Positions 45,026-55,907 of a stretch of 64,000 bases of DNA are shown here, one piece after another; the first letter of the stretch is position 1; every line of letters begins with the position of its first letter. Source of the DNA: Charina bottae (Eukaryota > Chordata > Lepidosauria > Squamata > Charinaidae); NCBI GenBank assembly GCA_023362775.1, contig JALMGJ010000006.1:60264001-60328000 (forward strand). Direction: 5' to 3'. The position numbers were made by a program, and so were the translations under genes. The notes below the pieces were generated by a model, which saw only the letters and a program-made list of their open reading frames with translations, was not told where the DNA came from and searched no databases.

Positions 45026-45143
45026 ATGGAGAGTTCTTCTGAAAGTGTCTTTAAAAATTCACATGAAGAAGGGAAACTTTATGCTGTTGATTCACTGAAC
45101 AACTTAAATGAACATGTTTGTGCAGCTCGAACTCAGCTCCCAA
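45026..45143 (+). CDS. LSMEM1: LSMEM1 coding exon 1 (residues 1-39)
   Basis: It opens MESSSESVFKNSHEEGKLYA. The acceptor 'catctcatag' directly precedes ATG, so the upstream exon is non-coding. Donor GTATGT after the first base of codon 40. Confidence 0.92.
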
Positions 45144-48100
45144 GTATGTATGCTAGAACATATTTTGTTAACAGCTTTTCAGGTTTATGCATGCTGCTCA
45201 CTTGATGGCGTTTAACAAGATAAATACATTCTCTGAGTGGCTTAGACAGCACATAATAGCTAGTTAAGTGGTGTATCTGAACAAGTTCTCAAAACAATGT
45301 TGTTGTCACGTTGCTCATCCCTTCAAGGTATTTTTTCTAGGATGGGAACCAGGAAACTATTATTTGATTCACCAATGAAGTCCTTCCAATGAATGTTCCC
45401 TCAGAAAAATAAATAGAATAATGAATTAAACAGGCAAAAGGAACCCCGGCCCTCCAGATGATGCTGAACTATCATTTCCAGTAACACCATTGACCATGCA
45501 GGTCAAGGCTCCTGGAAATATTGGGTCAATAATTTCTGGAGAACCAATGTTTTCTATCCTTTGAAGAGTAAAACTCATTTGGATTTACTGAGTCAAAGCA
45601 AACTAGCAGTGTTATATTTCATAGAAGTAGAGACTATGTATTATGTGTGTGTTATGGCTTAAATCAATATGAATTTTGCATATTTTAAAAAGATTTAATT
45701 CAAAGTTCATACTCATCTATGGCTGAATCTTTTAGGCTATAGAAATGAAGATTATAATTTTTTAACAATTGTTAACTAACAGAGTAAAAGTAATGCTACA
45801 TAAACTGATTTTAAAAGATTAGTCAGAATTTATGCTTTACATATGTTTCAGATTCTATTTGGAAACTATTAAATATTATTTTTTTATTGTAAGTCAAATA
45901 ACCTTTAATTTGTATATTTGTGTATAATGTATACAAAACAACATGGGTATTTTTATCAGCCAAAACCTAACTCCCTTGCTGTATACTTCCAAAGGCACTT
46001 TGGATATTAGTTTCTTGATAACAGTCACATTTTGTTTTTTGAACAGATACTGCCTTCTGTGGTTTGTCTTTCAATTGGAGTAGACATACATATACATATA
46101 ATATTAGGCTGAATATTACCAATAAATGCAAAGTATAAACCAGTATATCCTGAATAAATGGATGGGGAAAGGGGCAGTTTCAAGTTTGAAGTACTATCCA
46201 ATATAATGTTCTCTCAATACCTTTTTTTTTGCCATTAAGACCTCTCTCATGGACTTTTCCAGAAGTGTATCATTGGCTGATAGTCATTGAGCAGGAGTAT
46301 CAAAACAGCATCCAGGAAGGTTGTTTGGGCTAAGAACTGAAGCTTAAAAGATTACTTTATATTTTATTTTATTTTATTTTATTTTATTTTATTTTATTTT
46401 ATTTTATTTTATTTTATTATTTTATTTTATTTTATTTTATTTTATTTTATTTTATTTTATTTTATTTTATTTTATTTTTATTATTTTATTTTTATTTTTA
46501 TTTTTATTTTTATTATTTTATTTTTATTTTTATTTTTATTATTTTATTTTATTTTATATTTTATTTTATTTTATTTTTATTATTTTATTTTATTTTTTAT
46601 TTATTTTATTTTATTTTATTATTTTATTATTTTATTATTTTATTTTGTTTTGTTTTGTTTTGTTATGTTATGTTATGTTATGTTATGTTATGTTATGTTA
46701 TGTTATGTTATGTTATGTTATGTTATGTTATGTTACGTTACGTTACGTTATGGTTGTTGTGGGTTTTCCGGGCTGTGTGGCCGTGTTCTGGCAGTTTTGG
46801 TTCCTAATGTTTCGCCAGTCGCTGTGGCTGGCATCTTCAGAGGACAGGAGCACAGCTAGAAGATTCTGTCTGTGCCCAAGTGGAGGGTGTGTGTTGCTGC
46901 TGGTGTTTATAACTGCTGAGAGGATGTGTGTCTTCTGTGGGTCATTTACAAGAGATCAGGAGAGGGTTTATTGTGGTGATTAGGGGGTGTGGTGCTGTTG
47001 TGTGTGGGATTAGCACATCTATTGTGTGAGTCGTTTGTATATTTCTGTGGTTGAGTAGAGTTCATTGACCTTTTGCAAGCTGTGTTTTTCAGGACTGGCA
47101 GCCAGGTTTTGCTGATCTTTAAGCTTTCTTCTTTTTTATTGAAACTGTGTTGGTGTTTATGTATTTCAATGGCTTCCCTGTATAGTCTAACATAGTGGCT
47201 GTTGGTGTTGTCCAGTATGTCTCTGTTTTCAAATACTATTTGGTGACCAGTTTGTTTGAGAGCATGTTCAGCTATTGCAGATTTTTCAGGTTGCTGTAGT
47301 CTGCAGTGTCTTTCATGTTCTTTTATCCTGGTGTGGATGCTGCGTTTTGTGGTCCCAATGTATACTTGTCCACAGCTGCAGGGTATGCGGTAAACTCCTG
47401 CAGCGGTGAGGGGGTCCCTTTTGTCTTTTGCTGATTTTAACATTTGTTGTATTTTTCTGGTGGGTTTGAACACACACCCTCCACTTCTAGCTGTGCTCCT
47501 GTCCTCTGAAGATGCCAGCCACAGCGACTGGCGAAACGTTAGGAACCAAAACTGCCAGAACATGGCCACACAGCCCGGAAAACCCACAACAACCATCGGA
47601 TTCCGGCCATGAAAGCCTTCGATTATTTTTTATTTTATTTTATTTTATTTTATTATTTTATTTTATTTTATTTTATTTTATTTTATTATTTTATTTTATT
47701 ATTTTATTTTATTTTATTTTATTTTATTTTATTTTATTTATTTTATTTTATTTTATTATTATTTTATTTTATTTTATTTTATTTTATTTTATTTTATATT
47801 TTATATTTTATATTTTATATTTATATTTATATTTTATTTTATTTTATTTTATTTTATTTTATTTTATTTTATTATTTTATTGTTTTATTTATTTTATTTT
47901 ATTTTAAATTAATTTTATTTTATTTTTATTTGATTTGTATTTTATTATTCTATTCTATTCTATTCTATTCTATTCTATTATTTTATTTTATTATTTTATT
48001 ATTTTATTTTTGGAAAATGTTTCAGAACTTTTCTATTGCCTTTTTTAGTTTGGGGGGGGGGGTTTGGTGTGCGTGTCATGTTTAATTTTTATTAAAAGAT

Positions 48101-50302
48101 AGAAGGGGCCTGAGTCTGTCTGAAGATGTTAGAAGGCCTGGCATTTCCTAGAATGCACCTTCTTCACTGTTGGACTTGAGCACAGGGGGAAATTAAAGGC
48201 TATCTGAAAAAGTATTCCTAGGGGAGCCCAGAGCTACCTGAATTTCAGCAATTCAAAACACATTTTTACTCACCTAACCTAGGTATGTTTTGAATTGTTG
48301 TAATTCAAAATAACTCCAAAATTATTGATAACTCCAACCCACCTTGCCTAAATTTCAAAAACGTCTGCAAAGCTCTGGTCATAGTGATTTGCCCTGGAGT
48401 GCCATCTCACTGCAAAGAGTTGCCTTGTGAGAGGTGAACACTGTCACCCCATGGGAAAAATAAAAACTTTTGGCATTTGTGAAAAATATTCCAGCAGGTG
48501 GGCGGTGTAAGGGCTGAGGCAGGAATCAAATGGTGTCCAGGCCAGAGGGGCTATTATGTAAACATATAACAACCACTTAGCCTAACTAACTAACTAACTC
48601 TTTGCAAAGTATGCATTCATTCAGAAGAGGAAGAAGCCTTGAGTTTAAGCCTTTGAGGCAGAGCTTTCCAAACTGTGTGTTGCGACACAAAAGTGTGTCA
48701 CCACACACAGTCTGGTGTGTCGCCACACAACCCAGAAGCGCTGATCATCATCAGCGCTTCCGGGTTTTCCTGCGGCGACACACCAATGGCGCGCAAAAAT
48801 TGAAAGCGGCAGCAGCACTTCCGGGTTTTTGCGCGCTGCCGCAATGGCGGTACTTCTGGGTTTTCCCGCGGCGACACACCAACAGTGGTTGGTGTGTCGC
48901 CGTGGGAAAACTTTGGAAAACTTTGGAAAGCCCTGCTTTGAGGGTATACAGTCCTACACTTTTCTCTAGCAGTGGTAATCAATTATTATGTTTAGTTTGG
49001 GTTTTTTTTTGTCTGCAATAAATAGTCTAATACTGTATAAGGTAAAGGTAAAGGTTCCCCCCGCACATTTGTGCAGTCGTGTCCGACTCTAGGGGCCGGT
49101 GCTCATCTCCGTTTGTTAGCCGAAGAGCCAGCGTTGTCCGAAGACGCTTCCACGGTCATGTGGCCGCATGACACGCATGGAACGCTGTTACCTACCCACC
49201 GAAGTGGTACCTATTCATCTACTTGCATTTGCATGCTTTCGAATTGCTAGGTTGGCAAGAGCTGGAGCTAGTGCGGGAGCTCACTCCGCACGCAGGGCTA
49301 GGGATTCGAACCTCCGAACTTGCGATCTTCCGATCGACAAGCCTGGCATCTTACCCGCTGAGCCACCACGCCCCTTACAATACTGTATAGCCAAGCCAAA
49401 CTCATTGGCCAAACACCCTGAAGACTAAATCGAAGTGTGTTTGGGCACTAACAGAAGGCTCAGGGAGTATGAACAGCAAGATGTATGAATCCAATTATCT
49501 AATGATATGGATACAACTGTCTGTTGTAGGAGGATGAGATTGAGCAGATCAAAGCTAAACTCTAAGACTGAAATAAGGACTGGCACATTGGAATTCATAT
49601 TATTGATGAGATTCACTTTCCTATTTTGATCATCAGTTATGCTGCTATTCCTGGATGCTACTTGCAGCAGTGGTTAAGAGTGGTTTTCATAAACCCTGCC
49701 TGGTAAATTACCTGCATTCTGCTCGGTGCAGATTGTCACTAATGCCTTTCAAACTTTGTGTTAAACTGCTTCAGTGAATAAGTTGCAGTGCAGAGTATTT
49801 CACATGTGATACAGTGTACATGTATCACACATAAAAAATCCCAGCCTTTATTCTTGGCATCCCCAGGTAGGGCTGGAGAAACCTCTCTCTGAAACCTCAG
49901 AAAGGTTATATCCATCAATATTGACAATACTAGATTAGACTGACTGACCGGTATAAGGCAATTTCCTAGGTTTCTAGTTAAGGGGAATACTGTTCAGACA
50001 CAGAATTTTAAAAAAATGTAATGGTCTTCCTGTGGGTAAATACCAGGGCTGGGAAACAGGGGCTTCAGAATGAGTGGGAACACATATGATGCATTTCTCT
50101 GATTCATTAAGGCAGCCACATCTTTTTCCAGGGTCATGTGGCTGTTACATAAGCTGTTCCTGGCTGTCTCTGCAAGCATGTGCAAGCACAGCCATTTTGT
50201 TCTGCTTTACAGTGATAGTGGGAAGCAGCTTACAAAGCAACCGCCCAGGGTCCCTCCTTGTGGGGGAGATGGGCGGGATATAAATGTAATAAATAAATAA
50301 AT

Positions 50303-50338
<36 letters not shown>

Positions 50339-53300
50339 ACAAACAAACAAACTGCAGAAGCCTGGAAGAAGTTGTGGCTGCTTTAATGAATCAAAGGCAA
50401 CTGCTTTGTATGTGCTCTGAAGCACTGTGAAGCATCTGTTTTGAAAAGACTTGCATAGCCCTAATACAGAGCTTTCCAAACTTTTCATGTTGGTGACACA
50501 CTTTTTAGACATGCATCATTTCATGACACACTCTTACAGCAGGGCATCATTTCGCAACACACTCTTACAGCAGGGCATCATTTCGCAACACACTCTTACA
50601 GCAGGGCACAAGGCAGGCACTAGGACCTGCGTGGAATCACAGCAGCTTTGGAGGCAGCAGGGCACAAGGCAGGCACTAGGACCTGTGTGTAATCCTGGCA
50701 GGGCAGGTTTGGAGGCAGCCAGGCACAAGGCAGGCACTAGGACCTGCGCGGAATCCTGGCAGGGCTCGGAGGCAGCAGCAGCCGTGACACACCCAGACAC
50801 TGCAGCCGACACACTAACGTGTCCCGACACACAGTTTGGAAAGCTCTGCCCTAATATGTACATCATAAAGGTGAGTCAGCATCTGTACTACTTTTCTACT
50901 GTGCACTCTTTTTTCCTCCTCCTTACACACCCATAGTATTTACCTGAAAGGAAGACTAGATTTCCCCCACCACCACCACCAAGTAAGGTGCCTGAAAGAA
51001 GACAAATTTTTCCCAAATAATTTATCATTAAAAATGGGAAGACTATCTCATATTAGCTGTAAATTTGTTACAGGGCAGATTATTTTTTCTAATAGTCTTT
51101 TGTGTGTACGAGACTATTATTTTTAATCCATGACCATCTTTTTAAAGACACAATTTCTAACTCCATGTACTTTATATAATTAATTATGGAATAAACAAGT
51201 TGCTTTTCTGGTGTAGAATGCTTATAAAACGTTATGAGATGCGATTTAGTTTATTTGGCTGACATTCTTGCATTACTTGTAACGGGAATAGTTGGATTAA
51301 GTTCAACAAATATGATTTATTTATTCCATAGAACTGGAACAACTTGTCATATTTATTCTTAATGACCATAACAAGACTTCCTCTTAGAATTTTATTCTTG
51401 TTTTACAGTGGTCTGTGAAGACAACATTGATAGTAATGGCTGTCCAATAATGCAAAGTGGCATAAGATGTCAAAGCTGGTACTTTGTTACACTGATCATC
51501 ATTTTAATTGTCAGCCTGGCACTTGTTTCATTTGTAATAATCTTAATAGGTAAGTAAATATACCTTAATTTTTAGGATATTAATTGTAATGGATAACTAA
51601 GCTAGAATTTAATGGCCTGCTTTATGTTTATAGCATATTCTCTTCTTTCATAAACAAAAGATGAACAAATGAATGGATGTTGCATGCTGATTGTATGAAA
51701 TCCCTTTAGCAGTAGTCACTATATTCAGGAGCTTTAGATCAAGAGAAATCTAAAAAGCCTTTTACTGACTCAACATTGGCTTCTTGTATAGCTGGAGTGA
51801 TGGAATTTTGGTAATATAATTTGATCAACTTTCCTTCTGGTAATATTGTTTGATTTGTATATTTATTAAATTTTGTTTATTTAAAAAATGTATCCTGTTT
51901 TTCTACCACAAGGCATTTAAAGTGTCTAACCAAAAAATTAAAGTATTTGCAATAGTTTAAAACAAGAACTTAAAAAACCATGAAAGATTAGGAGCTTGTT
52001 AAACTTGCTTAACCTTATGTTTGAAAACTGTAAGTGTTGAACTGTTGACCAAACCTTGGACAGTAAACAATTCTCTGCTGGCTGGAGAATTCTGGGAGTT
52101 GAAGTCCACACATCTTAAAGTTCCCAAGGTTGAGAAACACTGCTCTAACACATCTTAATGAATGGGAACATTTATGGTGGAGTAGATAGTCAATAGGGTT
52201 CTAGCACTTGCATTTTGGACTAATTCTAGCTTCTGAAGGGTTTTCAATGGCAACCTTCAGCACAGGGTATTACAGTAAAATAGAGATTATAATGGCTTAT
52301 TGACTATATCTGTACATGTCTTGTGTCAATAAACCAGTGTAAGCTGAAGAAATCTATGCCATAGCAGTTATTTTTATTTATTTATTTATTTATTTATTTA
52401 TTAAATTTATATGACCGCCCAACTCCCCCAACGGGTGGGGCGGGTCAATGATATGGGGATAAGATGGTCCCTCAGATATCCTGATCCCATGTCATGTAGG
52501 GCTTTAAAGGTAATAACCAACACCTTGAATTGGACCCGGAAGCAAACCGGCACCCAATGCAGCTCGCGGAGCAGAGGTGTTATATGTGCAGATCTTGGTG
52601 CATCTAAAATTGCCCACACGGCCGCATTCTGCACCAGCTGCAGCCTCCGGATATTCTTCAAGGGTAGCCCCATGTAGAGCTCATTGCAGTAGTCTATGTG
52701 GGAGATGACAAGGGCATGAGTGACCGTTCGGAGGGCATCCCGGTCCAGGAATGGGCGTAACTGGCGCACAAGCTGAAGCTTGTTACCTGATCTTCAGATG
52801 TTGGGCTGAGAAGCCAAGCTGTCTCAATCTGTCCTTCATTCTTTTCTGAGCTGATGGAAAGGGGTGAATGTTGGACTATGTGCACTACATATAACTTTAG
52901 TTAGGATTTTCATTTATGATTTATGTGATAAATTTGATTATGATATCTTAAAAATTGTATCTATGGATAATGCTTTGAAATAACTATGGCAGAGCTTTCC
53001 AAACTGTGTGTCGCGACACAAAAGTGTGTCGCCACACACAGTCTGGTGTGTCGCCACACAACCCGGAAGCGCTGATCATCAGCGCTTCCGGGTTTTCCCG
53101 CGGCGACACACCAACTGCAGCGCGCAAAACCCGAAAGCAGCAGCAGCGCTTCCGGGTTTTTGCGCGCTGCTGCACTTCCGGGTTTTCCCGCGGCGACACA
53201 CCAACGCCGGTTGGTGTGTCGCCGTGGGAAAAACTTTGGAAAGCCCTGAACTATGGCATTCATAAAATGTGTAAGAAATGATTAAATATGATAAACTATG

Positions 53301-55907
53301 CCTAAATATTAGGGGGCACGATGGCTCAGTCGTTAAGACGCCAGGCTTGTCGATCGGAAGGTCGGTAGTTCGAGACCCGAGCGCTGCGTGACTGAGTGAG
53401 CTCCCGCACTTGCCCCAGCTCTTGCTAACCTAGCAATTTGAAAGCATGCAAATGCAAGTAGATAAATAGGTACCACTTCGGTGGGATGGTAACAGTGTTC
53501 TGCACGCGTCACGCCAGCCACATGACCGTGGAAGCGTCTTCGGACAATGCTGGCTCTTTGGCTAACAAACGGAGATGAACACTGACCCCTAGAGTCGGAC
53601 ACGACTGTGCAGGGGAAACCTTTACTTTTACTATGCCTAAATATATAATAGTTGAGGAAGATAGGGATAGGTTTCCCCTTAGAATACAATTCTATGATTT
53701 ATTTATTTAAAACATTTTATTTATTTATTTTTATCCCATCCTTATTTTTTTATAAATAACTCAAGGCGGCGAACATAGCTAATACTCCTTCCTCCTCCTA
53801 TTTTCCCCACAACAACAACCCTGTGAGGTGAGTTGGGCTGAGAGAGAAAGACTGGCCCAAGGTCACCCAGCCGGCTTTCATGCCTAAGGCGGGACTAGAA
53901 CTCACAGTCTCCTGGTTTCTAGCCCAGCACCTTAACCACTAGACCAAACTGCCACTGTTGATTTGGATGCCAAAGGATGAACCAGTCTTGGTTAGGGTTG
54001 ATTTGATTTAAGCCAGATGAAGTAAAGAAATCTGTAGATTTATTTTTCCAGGCCATGTTTATTAGCCAGAACTAAGGTACATGTTATCCACATTTAATTG
54101 GAAGCACACAATATCTAGTAAAATCACTGAACTCTGCAAAGTGCTTTATTTTTCTGTTCCTGCTTGCCAGTTGTTTTATTTCCAGAAAAAAAACCCCACC
54201 TATGCATAATTTTCTGAAAGCCAGTGGAGCTAGATGAGATTGAATCTGACAGGTTTCGTATTACAAATGCAAAGGTTTCCTGTTACACTTACATTTACTT
54301 TTAAGCAAAGAAAAATTATGAAATCCTGGATAACACAGAAAATAAATGAGTTTCAGGGTCTTTAACAAGGTATTTGCAGCCTGAAGCAAAGAGCAAGAAA
54401 AAATTCATTTTGTTTCATATGCAAGGACATTTTCTGTGTAGAACTTTGTGTAGATTTACTGGACTAAGAAATCTTACTTTAGCATTGAAAGGGTCACTGT
54501 TCTTGACTTTGCATCTGAGGACCGTAGGTTATCTAAGGCAGGGTTCCTCAACGTCAGCCATTTTAAGATGTGTGGACTTCAACTCCCAGAATACTCCAGC
54601 CAGCAATACTCTTGCCAACCTAGCAATTTGAAAGCATGCAAATGCAAGTAGATGAATAGGTACCACTTCGGTGGGAAGGTAACAGCGTTCTGCGCATCTC
54701 ATGCCGGCCACATGACCGTGGAAGCATCTTTGGACAATGCTGGCTCTTCGGCTAACAAACGGAGATGAGCACCGGCCCCTAGAGTCGGACACAACTGCAC
54801 AAATGTGCGGGGGGAACCTTTACCTTTTACCTTTACTTGACACACAACTCAGGGCAGCATACCTTATCAATAACAGTAATAAACAAGACAGCCTACATAA
54901 TAAAATAAAAAAAAATTAAAAACACAGTCCAAAACAGCAACATACCTAAGCATGCTGGCTCGTGTTTAATCTGCATCCAGATCCTTCTTACAACTGCTGA
55001 GCCAGTTATAGCTTAACCTGTAACTGTTCATCTGGTTTTTCCTATTCAATCCTATTTTAAATGGCAATGCTTCATCACACAACATTTGAGAACCACTGAG
55101 TTAATGGCATTGCTGTGACACACTGTGATTTTTAGTTTTTGTTGAAATATTGGTGTGTCTTTCTTGTTACCTGATTTAACATTTCTCATTTTGAGGGATC
55201 AATATGATGAATTGTCAGAACCAACTGATGCCTAATCTAGATAATACCACATCTCAAACACTAGCATCTGATGCCTAAGTCAACTGTCCCATTTGATAGT
55301 GAGTCCAGGCCTGTACAATATGGATTTAGTGAGAATTAGAACAATTGTAGCTGACAATTTGTTACTGAAAAGCAGAACCACTAGATGGATGGATTTCAAA
55401 CATTTTTCAGGGGATACCTTTGCAAATCTGAATGCAATGTATCTCTGGACATACCCTGCATGGAGGGACTGTCATTCTCAGTGTCATTTACTCATGGTAT
55501 CATTTACTTTTTATAGCAAAAAATAAAGTGGCAGTGTTTATTCTGTTTCACTATGCTAAGCTAGCATGATTGCCACAGTACAGATAGTATACTGGCACAG
55601 AACAACTTGTCTTAAAACATCATACTGTATATTGCATTTTTATTACATTTAGACTGGTACCTGAAATGGGTTATTTAATACGTTGGTTACAATATCTATG
55701 TAATTTGACAGTGGGAGACTTGTTTAAACATAATCATCCTTTTCTCTTTTTTTAACAGTTCACACTGGAGACAAGATGGATGAAGTTTCAAGAAAAATAG
55801 TACTAGAAAGGAAGAGCATTGAAGATCTCAAGAAATTAAATGACATGATATTACAACACTTCAACCAGACAGAAACAATGAAACTACAGGAAATTTCAGC
55901 ACAGTGA
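45026..55907 (+). CDS. LSMEM1: LSMEM1 (leucine-rich single-pass membrane protein 1), three coding exons
   Basis: Exons 45026-45143, 51409-51549 and 55759-55907 have AG/GT borders and join in frame to 408 bases (135 codons plus stop TGA). The product matches human LSMEM1 (131 aa) in layout. The N-terminal cytosolic-like segment has 'EEGKLYAVDSLNNLNEH'. A single transmembrane helix (about residues 64-87, 'FVTLIIILIVSLALVSFV') follows, then 'HTGDKMDEVSRK' and a charged, coiled-coil-like tail ('IEDLKKLNDMILQHFN'). The gene follows IFRD1 on the same strand as in mammals, which supports orthology. Function of the protein is poorly known. A non-coding 5' exon is expected but was not found; the ATG sits exactly at the acceptor of exon 45026. 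Confidence 0.94.
45144..46345. other. LSMEM1 intron 1, 5' part, nothing recognised
   Basis: AT-rich with no repeat family recognised. Confidence 0.4.
46356..46751. repeat. Pentanucleotide microsatellite (TTTTA/TTTTG/TTATG/TTACG)
   Basis: TTTTA repeats with interruptions run to about 46645, then TTTTG, a long TTATG block (about 46660-46730), and TTACG units directly before the Penelope element. The unit changes in steps toward the junction. Confidence 0.95.
46752..47594 (-). mobile_element. Penelope-like element, RT deleted, with terminal inverted repeats
   Basis: The left terminus (46752-46900) and right terminus (about 47470-47594) are inverted copies of one another ('ggttgttgtgggttttccgg', 'cgccagtcgctgtggctgg', 'gaggacaggagcacagctag'), with an extra 18-base block in the left copy. 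Between them the minus strand encodes a GIY-YIG endonuclease. RT is absent. The inverted terminal arrangement and GIY-YIG domain are hallmarks of Penelope elements. Confidence 0.88.
46946..47596 (-). CDS. Penelope GIY-YIG endonuclease fragment, 216 codons
   Basis: Residues about 66-110 carry the GIY-YIG nuclease pattern 'GVYRIPCSCGQVYIGTTK' with the following 'RIKEHERHC' helix. The C-terminal 'AIAEHALKQTGHQIVFE' and 'LYREAIEIHKH' blocks (with the catalytic-type Glu) are typical for the Penelope EN domain. The first about 36 residues come from the terminal repeat. The start of the usual protein, including the RT, is missing, so this is a 5'-truncated copy that happens to be open. In a complete element the domain nicks target DNA to prime reverse transcription. 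Confidence 0.82.
   Translation of the reverse strand: MVVVGFPGCVAMFWQFWFLTFRQSLWLASSEDRSTARSGGCVFKPTRKIQQMLKSAKDKRDPLTAAGVYRIPCSCGQVYIGTTKRSIHTRIKEHERHCRLQQPEKSAIAEHALKQTGHQIVFENRDILDNTNSHYVRLYREAIEIHKHQHSFNKKEESLKISKTWLPVLKNTACKRSMNSTQPQKYTNDSHNRCANPTHNSTTPPNHHNKPSPDLL
47621..48011. repeat. Pentanucleotide microsatellite (TTTTA)n with TTCTA block
   Basis: TTTTA units with ATTTT variants, TTTATAT interruptions near 47796-47832, and a TTCTA block near 47947-47980. It is a continuation of the array left of the Penelope element. Confidence 0.95.
48012..48650. other. LSMEM1 intron 1, nothing recognised
   Basis: Contains a G homopolymer near 48052 and a TAAC run near 48583-48599. Confidence 0.4.
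48659..48935. mobile_element. hAT MITE (CAGAGCTTTCCAAAC family), 8-bp TSD
   Basis: It starts CAGAGCTTTCCAAACTGTG and ends CTTTGGAAAGCCCTG, with the 8-bp duplication CTTTGAGG at 48651-48658 and 48936-48943. The interior alternates direct and inverted copies of 'gcttccgggttttcc' and 'gcgacacaccaa'. Non-coding. Confidence 0.93.
49040..49378 (-). mobile_element. Full-length tRNA SINE with BovB-like tail, 11-bp TSD
   Basis: Same family as 11.37 kb, reversed. The B box 'ggattcgaacc' is near 49305-49315 and the tail 'cgtgtccgactctag' near 49078-49092. The duplication AATACTGTATA lies at 49029-49039 and 49379-49389. Confidence 0.93.
49735..49985 (-). mobile_element. Interspersed repeat fragment, family uncertain
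   Basis: 'agggctggagaaacctctc' and 'actgaccggtataaggcaat' followed by 'ttcctaggtttct' resemble a widespread reptile LINE/SINE 3' segment ending '...GTATAAGGCAGCTTCCTATGTT'. Strand and family are uncertain. Confidence 0.35.
50205..50352 (+). mobile_element. L2 LINE 3' tail and AAAT/AAAC microsatellite
   Basis: 'aaccgcccagggtccctcc' and 'gggggagatgggcgggatat' then 'aaatgtaataaataaataaa' is the L2 terminus followed by an expanded (AAAT)n, (AAAC)n tail. Confidence 0.85.
50467..50848. mobile_element. hAT MITE with internal tandem repeats, 8-bp TSD
   Basis: It begins CAGAGCTTTCCAAAC and ends GTTTGGAAAGCTCTG, flanked by CCCTAATA at 50459-50466 and 50849-50856. Inside are three copies of a 31-bp unit (50513-50605, 'cacactcttacagcagggc') and three of a 56-61-bp unit ('ggcacaaggcaggcactag', starting 50605, 50661 and 50722). 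It is related to the copies at 48.66 and 52.99 kb only at its ends. Confidence 0.92.
50857..51408. other. LSMEM1 intron 1, 3' part, nothing recognised
   Basis: A short CCA run near 50968-50982. No exon or repeat family recognised. Confidence 0.4.
51409..51549 (+). CDS. LSMEM1: LSMEM1 coding exon 2 (residues 40-86)
   Basis: It carries the extramembrane linker and the transmembrane helix. Acceptor 'ttgttttacag', donor GTAAGT. Confidence 0.94.
51550..52060. other. LSMEM1 intron 2, 5' part, nothing recognised
   Basis: AT-rich with no feature recognised. Confidence 0.4.
52070..52144. mobile_element. Partial hAT MITE (GAGAAACACTG family)
   Basis: 'ctggctggagaattctggg' and 'agttgaagtccacacatc' ending 'ggttgagaaacactg', like the 9.5 kb copy. 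The left end is degraded. Confidence 0.7.
52370..52785 (-). mobile_element. L2-type LINE 3' fragment
   Basis: The minus frame 52407-52769 encodes 'MRQLRPFLDRDALRTVTH' and 'LQLVQNAAVWAI', nearly the same as part of the 12-14.5 kb ORF. The tail 'gaccgcccaactcccccaac' and a TTTA run follow. Confidence 0.9.
52990..53248. mobile_element. hAT MITE (CAGAGCTTTCCAAAC family), 8-bp TSD
   Basis: Flanked by AACTATGG at 52982-52989 and 53249-53256. Very similar to the 48.66 kb copy, so both are from one subfamily. Confidence 0.94.
53310..53629 (+). mobile_element. Full-length tRNA SINE with BovB-like tail, 15-bp TSD
   Basis: Head 'gatggctcagtcgttaagac', body 'catgaccgtggaagcgtc', tail 'gagtcggacacgact'. 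The duplication ACTATGCCTAAATAT lies at 53295-53309 and 53630-53644. The B box is mutated ('agttcgagacc'). Confidence 0.93.
53705..53953 (-). mobile_element. Sauria SINE, near full length
   Basis: The reverse complement of the 2.2 kb copy: TTTA tail, 'aaataactcaaggcggcgaa', 'caaggtcacccagccgg', and the tRNA head 'accttaaccactagacca'. Confidence 0.88.
53954..54540. other. LSMEM1 intron 2, nothing recognised
   Basis: No exon or repeat family recognised. Confidence 0.4.
54541..54606. mobile_element. Partial hAT MITE abutting a SINE
   Basis: 'cagggttcctcaacgtcagc' and 'tgtggacttcaactcccag' are the reversed form of the 9.5 kb MITE. It ends where the SINE fragment starts. Confidence 0.7.
54607..54836 (+). 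mobile_element. tRNA/BovB-tailed SINE, 5'-truncated
   Basis: It starts mid-element at 'actcttgccaacctagc' and runs to 'gagtcggacacaact' and 'aacctttaccttttacc'. No clear TSD seen. Confidence 0.85.
54837..55758. other. LSMEM1 intron 2, 3' part, nothing recognised
   Basis: No exon or repeat family recognised. Confidence 0.4.
55759..55907 (+). CDS. LSMEM1: LSMEM1 coding exon 3 (residues 87-135 and stop)
   Basis: 'VHTGDKMDEVSRKIVLER' continues the human pattern (QTGNKMDDVSRR). TGA at 55905-55907. Acceptor 'tttttaacag'. Confidence 0.94.

Noticed and set aside
46645..46983. Open frames with repeated LCYVM residues
   Set aside because: Translation of the pentanucleotide microsatellite plus Penelope terminal repeat; low complexity.
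47512..48085. Open frames rich in Phe/Tyr/Leu/Ile
   Set aside because: Translation of the TTTTA array.
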